DNA of 57,201 bases from NCBI GenBank assembly GCA_022768325.1, contig JALEMI010000060.1, positions 1 through 57,201 of the forward strand, in the 5' to 3' direction. The notes under the pieces are model-generated. The model was not told where the DNA came from, ran no database searches, and worked only from the letters and a program-made list of their open reading frames with translations. The stretch comes from Bacteroidales bacterium. GTDB lineage: Bacteria > Bacteroidota > Bacteroidia > Bacteroidales > Marinilabiliaceae. Of this stretch, positions 52,199 to 57,201 are shown piece by piece; position 1 is the stretch's first letter, and each line of letters starts with the position of its first letter. The position numbers and the translations under genes are program-made.

Positions 52199-54265
52199 CT
52201 AATTGTTTAACACTTTAAATTGTTTCTGGGTCCCGTCTTCCAGGAGTACGCGGACAATGTACAGTCCCGATGGCATTCCGCACATCCCGACCGCCACCTC
52301 CGTGCGCCCCTCGGCCTCCATGTTCCATACGTTTTGCCCCTTGAGGTCGTATACGGCCACGAGCCGCATGGCTGCCCCGTAGAGAGTCGCCTCTCCGTCC
52401 GCCATTCGGATTTTTAGCCGATGGTTGCTTATTTGGGTGAGGGCGGTGTCGGCGTTGCCTGTGAATATGGTGTTCAGGGCGATGCATTCGCCTTCAATGG
52501 TGGTTTTGCTCCCGTTCTCCGACACTATCGCGTAGTCGCCGCTGGCTTTGGCTGTGAGGAGGCTTATCTCGTCGCTGCTCCCGAAGTTGGCTGTCGTGAT
52601 GTGGACGTAAATCTTGTCCCCGCTCTTGACTGTCACTGGTGATGGCAGGGCCACCACTACGCTGCCCGACGACATCAGGAGCTTCAGGCGCACCGATGCC
52701 CATTGGGTCGGCGTGTCCGTTTGGCTTGTCGTTACGCCAATTTTTACGGTCGAATTGTTCGACAATGTGTTTGCGCTTGCGGCGTTGATGCCTATGGTCC
52801 AATAGGTTCGTGTGGCGGGCGATGTTATGGGCTGGATGAAGCCTGTTGTGCCGTCGGTCGTGACCTCATACTCTGAGAAAATGCCGTCGGCAGGGGCGAA
52901 GTTGGCGTCCGTGCCAATCTCATACCCGTTTTGCTCGTAGTTCAATCCGTTGAGCGATTGGGGGTTAAGTCCCAATGGGTCGAGCACCTCGCCGAGGGTT
53001 TTATATCCGTGCGACTTTGCGTTCCAAGCCTTGTACATCATCCAGTAGTAGTCATACTTCGGCGTTTTGCAGGTGGCTCTGCCGCCCGTCAGTCCGCCCA
53101 AGATGAGGTTGTCGCTCGTCACGAGTGCGCTGCCTGACGAGCCGCCCTCCGTTGTCCCCGTCTCCCAAAGGTCAACGAGCCAGTGCGAGGCGGCTGTCAT
53201 TTTCTCTCCAAGGGCGTTTGTCGCTAAGGAGTACGACGCGAGGCCCGCTGCGCCAAGTGTTGTAGATACCTTCTTGACGTCGCCAATCGGGTGGTGTACG
53301 CACGTCAGCATTTCGTCAGGGCTTACCGTCGAGGCGCGGCTCCAGCCCATCCAGTACGGCGCGGAGTTCATTGACGGCGACTGCGAGAGTTTCAAGACAG
53401 CCATGTCAACCCCGACGTCGAAGGCCTCAATTGTCGCGCCGCTTATGGTCTCCGTGCCGTTGTTGTATATGGAGAATCCGTTTTCGCAAACAGGTTCCTC
53501 AAAATTGAAGAGGGCTTCGCAACTCACCAGCGTAGTGTCGTCCACAACGTGTGCGGAGGTCAAGACGAGCGGCGAACGGTCCTCAGCCGTGTTGTTAACA
53601 AGGGTCCCCGTTCCAAGCAGTGCGCCGTTCAAGATTAGGCGGCATACGCTTCGGATGTGTTCTTTGCTCGCAGGGCCGCACATGGCGGGAATCTCGCATT
53701 CGTCCGACGCTCCATATACGCCAACCGCTTTGTTGCTGCCCCGTGTCTCGGTTTGACCTATTGGGCGAAAACCGCAGTTGGCGGCTGTGATGCGGAAAGA
53801 GGGTAGGGGAGACGCCGGCCCTACGTATCGGATTACGATGGCGGACGAGAATATGGTTGGTGTGATGGCCTCACTTGCCCCGTCGGACATCCATACTGTT
53901 TTGGTGTCCGTCCCGAGGGTGTCGCATACTGTGATTTCGCCGCCCGAGGGGATGCTTATGTCGCTCAGACATAGGCTCATGCTGTATGCCGATGGGCTGA
54001 CGAACATCTCGCACCATGTGGCTGTGCCGTCCGTCAAGACGGTCATGTCGTCGGCTTCGAAACCGCCCTCGGCGGGTGTCCGCGTGGCAAAGAGCGCGGC
54101 AGATTGTTTCGTTGTGAGGGAGGGGTGTTCTGGAGATGGGAGGACAACCCTATGCATGGCGATGCTGTTTTCGGCTACGGTCTGAGCCTCAGCAACCTCG
54201 GCAAAAATGCTAATAAGCGAGGCGATGCTTAACCCGATTAGGGGGGGTATTCTAAGTTTGTCCAT
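52199..54265 (-). CDS. T9SS-secreted trypsin-like serine protease (lysyl endopeptidase-like)
   Basis: 688 residues from the ATG at 54265 (MDKLRIPPLIGLSIASLISI is the signal peptide; the ATG at 54310 would add 15 residues ahead of it). An N-terminal prodomain-like region is followed by an S1 domain: LVLTSAHVV with His, VGVDMAVLKL with Asp and TTEGGSSGSALV with Ser377, a layout like Achromobacter-type lysyl endopeptidases. A beta domain follows (~490-620), and the last ~75 residues (VAVYDLKGQNVW, MPSGLYIVRV) form a T9SS type A sorting domain. It should be exported by SprA and cut proteins at the surface. It starts the run containing two cyclophilins and a GH13 gene. Confidence 0.92.
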   Translation of the reverse strand: MDKLRIPPLIGLSIASLISIFAEVAEAQTVAENSIAMHRVVLPSPEHPSLTTKQSAALFATRTPAEGGFEADDMTVLTDGTATWCEMFVSPSAYSMSLCLSDISIPSGGEITVCDTLGTDTKTVWMSDGASEAITPTIFSSAIVIRYVGPASPLPSFRITAANCGFRPIGQTETRGSNKAVGVYGASDECEIPAMCGPASKEHIRSVCRLILNGALLGTGTLVNNTAEDRSPLVLTSAHVVDDTTLVSCEALFNFEEPVCENGFSIYNNGTETISGATIEAFDVGVDMAVLKLSQSPSMNSAPYWMGWSRASTVSPDEMLTCVHHPIGDVKKVSTTLGAAGLASYSLATNALGEKMTAASHWLVDLWETGTTEGGSSGSALVTSDNLILGGLTGGRATCKTPKYDYYWMMYKAWNAKSHGYKTLGEVLDPLGLNPQSLNGLNYEQNGYEIGTDANFAPADGIFSEYEVTTDGTTGFIQPITSPATRTYWTIGINAASANTLSNNSTVKIGVTTSQTDTPTQWASVRLKLLMSSGSVVVALPSPVTVKSGDKIYVHITTANFGSSDEISLLTAKASGDYAIVSENGSKTTIEGECIALNTIFTGNADTALTQISNHRLKIRMADGEATLYGAAMRLVAVYDLKGQNVWNMEAEGRTEVAVGMCGMPSGLYIVRVLLEDGTQKQFKVLNN

Positions 54266-54353
54266 ACAAAAACCTAAAATAGTGAAAATATCGCCAAGTT
54301 GCCCATGCAAAACTTTTTAATGCCTCTCGCGCCTCACCAGCCCCGCTAAATTA

Positions 54354-54361
54354 TAAATTTG
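54354..54361 (+). promoter_or_regulatory. Promoter (-7 box) of the pyrBI unit
   Basis: TAAATTTG exactly matches TAnnTTTG, 30 bp upstream of the pyrB ATG. No clear -33 TTTG and no pyrimidine-attenuator hairpin are seen in the short leader. Confidence 0.55.
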
Positions 54362-54391
54362 TATCTCCGATGGCATTAACACTATAACAGC

Positions 54392-55306
54392 ATGATTAAG
54401 AACAAGAGCCTTGTCTCCATCAACGACTTTAGCAAAGATGAAATGCTGCGGATTTTGGACCTCGCCGCCGATTTTGAGGCCAACCCTAACCAACCCATCC
54501 TGACCGGGAAAATCATAGCAAGTCTTTTTTTTGAGCCCTCGACTCGCACGAGGCTCAGCTTCGAGACGGCCATGAACAGGTTGGGAGCCAGGGTCATAGG
54601 CTTCTCTGATGTCAACGCCACGTCCACCACAAAAGGCGAGACTCTCAAGGACACCATCAAAATGGTCAGCAACTACGCCGACCTGATTGTCATGCGCCAC
54701 CCCTTGGAGGGCGCTGCCCGCTACGCTTCCGAGCAGAGTTCGGTCCCCATCGTCAATGCGGGCGACGGTGCCAATCAGCATCCCTCGCAGACGCTCCTGG
54801 ATATGTATTCCATCCGCAAGACGCAGGGGACGCTCCAAGACCTCAAAATAGCCATGGTGGGCGACCTCAAGTACGGCCGCACCGTCCACTCGCTCATTAT
54901 GGCTATGAGCTATTTCAACCCCACTTTCTATTTCGTCGCCCCCGACGAGCTCCGTATGCCGCAGGAGTACAAGGATTTCCTCGACGAGAAGGGCATCTGC
55001 TACGAGGAGCATAGCGATATGGCCCATGTCCTCCCCATTGCCGACATTCTATACATGACGCGTGTCCAAAAGGAGAGGTTCTCCGATTTGCTCGAATACG
55101 AGAGGGTCAAGAACACCTACGTCCTCCACAACGATATGCTCGCCGTGAGCAAGGACAATATGCGAATCCTCCACCCCCTCCCTCGCGTAGGGGAGATTTC
55201 AACCGACGTGGATCAGAACCCCAAGGCCTATTTCTTCGACCAGGCTCGCAACGGTATGTTTACCCGAATGGCCATCATCTCCGCAATTTTGGGCGCAAAG
55301 GAGTAA
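54392..55306 (+). CDS. pyrB: Aspartate carbamoyltransferase catalytic subunit
   Basis: 304 residues, the normal length. The carbamoyl-phosphate site [13 protein letters not shown], the loop [12 protein letters not shown] with the catalytic Lys, [28 protein letters not shown] and HPLPRVGEI are all intact. It forms carbamoyl-aspartate in the first committed step of pyrimidine synthesis. It is followed after 19 bp by pyrI, so the holoenzyme is of the regulated E. coli type. Confidence 0.97.
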   Translation: MIKNKSLVSINDFSKDEMLRILDLAADFEANPNQPILTGKIIASLFFEPSTRTRLSFETAMNRLGARVIGFSDVNATSTTKGETLKDTIKMVSNYADLIVMRHPLEGAARYASEQSSVPIVNAGDGANQHPSQTLLDMYSIRKTQGTLQDLKIAMVGDLKYGRTVHSLIMAMSYFNPTFYFVAPDELRMPQEYKDFLDEKGICYEEHSDMAHVLPIADILYMTRVQKERFSDLLEYERVKNTYVLHNDMLAVSKDNMRILHPLPRVGEISTDVDQNPKAYFFDQARNGMFTRMAIISAILGAKE

Positions 55307-55325
55307 TTTCTCATCTTGATTCATC

Positions 55326-55787
55326 ATGGAAAACAACAATAAAGAGCTGAAAGTGAGTGCCATAAAGGAAGGCACCGTCATTGACCATATCCCAGCAAAA
55401 AACCTTTTTAAGGTAATCTCCATCCTCGGTCTCGAAAAGATTCCTAACGCCATAACGTTCGGAACAAACCTCGAAAGCAAGAAGCTCGGACGCAAGAGCA
55501 TCATCAAGGTGGCAGACCGTTTCTTTGAAGATGACGAGATCAACAAGATTGCGCTCGTCGCTCCAGAGGCAAAGCTCAACATAATAAAAGACTACAAAGT
55601 CGTCGAGAAAAGGGTCGTCTCGCTGCCCGACGAGATTGCGGGTTACGTCCGCTGCTTCAATCCCAAGTGCATAACGAACCACGAGGACGTCTTGACCCGT
55701 TTCACGGTCGTAAGCAGGTCGCCGCTTGAACTCAAATGCCACTATTGCGAGAAGGTGACAACCGAAGACCACATGGAAATCAAGTAA
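55326..55787 (+). CDS. pyrI: Aspartate carbamoyltransferase regulatory subunit
   Basis: 153 residues. The N-terminal nucleotide-binding domain (IKEGTVIDHIPAKNLFKVI) is followed by the zinc domain with four cysteines, RCFNPKCITN and KCHYCEK, as in E. coli PyrI. It binds CTP/ATP and transmits allosteric control to PyrB, which is encoded 19 bp upstream. Nothing odd is seen. Confidence 0.97.
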   Translation: MENNNKELKVSAIKEGTVIDHIPAKNLFKVISILGLEKIPNAITFGTNLESKKLGRKSIIKVADRFFEDDEINKIALVAPEAKLNIIKDYKVVEKRVVSLPDEIAGYVRCFNPKCITNHEDVLTRFTVVSRSPLELKCHYCEKVTTEDHMEIK

Positions 55788-55808
55788 TCAGAAGTAACGG
55801 AAATCAAC

Positions 55809-56378
55809 ATGGCCAATCTCTCTTGGAAACCGGGCAATATGCTCTATCCGCTACCCGTAGTAATGGTGAGCTGCGGCGACGCTCCCGAGAATTATAACAT
55901 CATAACCGTCGCATGGGCTGGCACTATATGCTCCACCCCGCCCATGGTCAGCATCTCCGTTCGCAAGGAGAGGCATTCTCATGCCATAATAAGCCGCACC
56001 CGTGAGTTCGTCATCAACCTCACAACCGAAGAACTCGCCCGCGCCACAGACTGGTGCGGTGTCAAGAGCGGACGCGACGTCAATAAGTGGGAGGCCATGA
56101 GCCTCACGCCAACAAAGTCATACACCGTAGCCGCCCCAGGAATCGCGCAAAGCCCCGTGTCAATTGAGTGCAAGGTGACGCAGGTCATCGAGCTCGGCAC
56201 TCACGATATGTTCATTGCCGAAGTGACGGGTGTAAGGGTAGACGACAAATACGTCGACCCGTCCACGGGTGCCTTCGAGCTTGAGAAAGCCAAACCCATC
56301 TGCTACAGCCACGGCAAGTATTATTCCGTCGGCCAGATGCTTGGAAAATTCGGCTACTCAGTCCAAAAGAAGAAATAG
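55809..56378 (+). CDS. Flavin reductase family protein (FMN-binding split barrel)
   Basis: 189 residues. MLYPLPVVMVSCGD, NIITVAWAGTICSTPPMVSI (the flavin-phosphate loop) and SHAIISRTREFVINL are typical of the flavin reductase/FMN-binding split-barrel family, as is CGVKSGRDVNKW. It likely binds FMN and may reduce flavin or pass electrons to an unknown partner. It starts 21 bp after pyrI and may be co-transcribed with pyrBI, though no pyrimidine-pathway role is evident; a hairpin follows at 56405-56437. Confidence 0.92.
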   Translation: MANLSWKPGNMLYPLPVVMVSCGDAPENYNIITVAWAGTICSTPPMVSISVRKERHSHAIISRTREFVINLTTEELARATDWCGVKSGRDVNKWEAMSLTPTKSYTVAAPGIAQSPVSIECKVTQVIELGTHDMFIAEVTGVRVDDKYVDPSTGAFELEKAKPICYSHGKYYSVGQMLGKFGYSVQKKK

Positions 56379-56404
56379 CAAGGGCAACTTTGCATCTCAC
56401 CCCC

Positions 56405-56437
56405 AAACCCCGCAAGACCTCGTCTGTTGCGGGGTTT
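56405..56437 (+). terminator. Terminator of the pyrBI-flavin reductase unit
   Basis: A perfect 11-bp stem (AAACCCCGCAA 56405-56415, TTGCGGGGTTT 56427-56437) follows the stop codon by 26 bp. The trailing sequence is only moderately T-rich. Confidence 0.8.
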
Positions 56438-56454
56438 ACCGTCTTCTTTAGCGG

Positions 56455-56654
56455 CTAATCTCCCGCAATCTCCCCAACCTCCTCCACAGTCACCCCGTGG
56501 TCTTTGCCACATCCTCTGCCGACATCACGGAGCGCAGCAGGTTTTGGACAGTCATGGGCAGCCCGTACCTTGCGGCGTGCTCCTCCACCCTCTCGTCCTC
56601 CATGAGGAACTTGAAGACGGCGTCATATATCGGGTTGGCTATGGAGACTTTCAT
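56455..56654 (-). pseudogene. Remnant of an Rpn-type (PD-(D/E)XK transposase-like) gene
   Basis: From the ATG at 56654 the minus strand encodes a 54-residue frame: MKVSIANPIYDAVFKFLMED, then sequence ending MSAEDVAKTTG before a TGA at 56492. The start matches the N-terminus of Bacteroidota Rpn/PD-(D/E)XK transposase-family proteins. Adding one G in the GGGG run just before the stop joins it to VTVEEVGEIAGD and a stop at 56455, which looks like the family's C-terminal helix-turn-helix tail. So the central ~200-300 residues are deleted and the rest is frameshifted. Family assignment rests on the first ~22 residues and is moderate. Confidence 0.65.
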
Positions 56655-56705
56655 GGGGGTAGGGGAGCAAAAAATGTGAGTATTTACGGATAGGAAGAAA
56701 TGGTT

Positions 56706-57201
56706 CTATCGTCCGCCCGTCATTATGCAGAACAGCTTATTAGCGTAACGGCGGAGAAGAATCCCAATTATGATAGCCACCGTAGCGAAGATAAATGGTG
56801 ACAGAAGGTAAGACGTGAGGTATCCAAATGAAGTTTTGCCCAAAATTGCTACAATGATTTTGCGTGGGACGTTTAATGTCGGCACATGGAAGAGATAAAT
56901 AAAAAATGAGTAGTTGCAGGCTGTAGACAGGATATGATTGTTGCTGAGCTTGAAGTCTATTCCTGCAAAGACATCGTATAATAGCCAAATAGATACGATT
57001 CCTAAGAATATGCGCAACATTCTAAAAGAATGGGACAGCCATTGAATCTCAACATCTTTCACCAAGAGTGGCATGATGACGAATGTTAAGCATGATGTTA
57101 TTAAAATGTTGCGACGATTTAATAGATTTCGAGATTTCGAGATTTCGAGATTTCGAGATTTCGAGATTTCGAGATTTCGAGATTTCGAGATTTCGAGATT
57201 T
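56706..57201 (-). CDS. Acyltransferase family 3 membrane protein (C-terminal part, 5' end cut)
   Basis: From the stop at 56706 the minus-strand frame stays open to the window edge. The first internal ATG is at 57074, but the hydrophobic segment ILITSCLTFVIMPLLV begins upstream of it, so translation probably starts beyond the window. The visible part has three or four membrane helices and the motif YSFFIYLFHVP, typical of the C-terminal region of acyltransferase-3 (OafA-like) proteins that acetylate surface glycans. The N-terminal two thirds, with the catalytic His, are missing. Upstream of 57123 the frame runs into an 8-bp tandem repeat that has no stop in any frame. Whether the gene is intact cannot be decided here. 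Confidence 0.6.
   Translation of the reverse strand, partial: NLEISKSRNLEISKSRNLEISKSRNLLNRRNILITSCLTFVIMPLLVKDVEIQWLSHSFRMLRIFLGIVSIWLLYDVFAGIDFKLSNNHILSTACNYSFFIYLFHVPTLNVPRKIIVAILGKTSFGYLTSYLLSPFIFATVAIIIGILLRRYANKLFCIMTGGR
57124..57201. repeat. Octanucleotide tandem repeat (ATTTCGAG)n at the window edge
   Basis: About 9.75 perfect copies of the 8-bp unit run to the last base, so the true length is unknown. Neither strand has a stop codon in any frame. Because 8 is not a multiple of 3, each gain or loss of a unit shifts the reading frame of the acyltransferase. The window may end here because an assembly broke in the repeat. Confidence 0.95.

Noticed and set aside
57124-57201. CRISPR array
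   Set aside because: The units are 8 bp, perfect and without spacers; this is a simple tandem repeat.

Overview
The window reads as a GC-rich chromosomal segment of a Bacteroidales bacterium, possibly Muribaculaceae or a relative (family is a guess). The evidence is a SprA/Sov type IX secretion (T9SS) translocon next to ruvA, two proteins with T9SS-like C-terminal domains, an S46 dipeptidyl-peptidase, adjacent pyrB and pyrI genes, many lipoproteins, genes without obvious Shine-Dalgarno sequences, and promoters of the Bacteroidota type (-7 box TAnnTTTG). I found no rRNA, tRNA, CRISPR array, intact insertion sequence or SusC/SusD pair.

Layout. 1-480: partial GNAT acetyltransferase. 620-8003 (minus): alpha-glucan (glycogen) operon with debranching enzyme, GT4 synthase-like enzyme, GH57 enzyme and phosphorylase, behind a long leader. 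8448-11963 (minus): small exported protein with a LytTR-like operator, tsaE, and a DPP7-type peptidase. 12091-12906: GT2 glycosyltransferase, divergent from the peptidase. 13012-19544: TetR regulator plus TolC/adaptor/RND efflux operon ending in a small PII-like gene. 19545-20192: intergenic region with two terminators and an unexplained, possibly noncoding segment. 20193-27500: four paralogous exported TPR proteins in three transcription units, each unit preceded by the same leader element; one TPR protein carries a retropepsin-like domain. 27760-39064: one co-directional run of an HNH-like protein, M23 peptidase, thiL, ruvA and the 2486-residue sprA. 39153-40414 (minus): GNAT and SGNH hydrolase. 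40637-43873: secreted GH43 arabinanase with a T9SS-like tail. 43988-44758 (minus): HNH endonuclease. 44890-47319: RNase R. 47461-48408 (minus): cysK. 48642-54265 (minus): T9SS serine protease, two cyclophilins and a GH13 enzyme. 54392-56378: pyrB, pyrI and a flavin reductase. 56455-56654: decayed Rpn-type remnant. 56706-57201: the end of an acyltransferase gene that runs into an 8-bp tandem repeat at the window edge.

How it fits together: housekeeping genes (tsaE, thiL, ruvA, rnr, cysK, pyrBI) alternate with envelope and polysaccharide functions. SprA would export the GH43 enzyme and the serine protease; the glycogen operon and the GH13 enzyme handle alpha-glucans; the TPR array is the least explained part. 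Its shared, apparently structured leader is the best candidate for an undescribed element. The octanucleotide repeat at the right edge, the LytTR-like operator and the candidate noncoding segment near 19.8 kb are the next most interesting. All family calls are from reading the sequence; no database search was possible.
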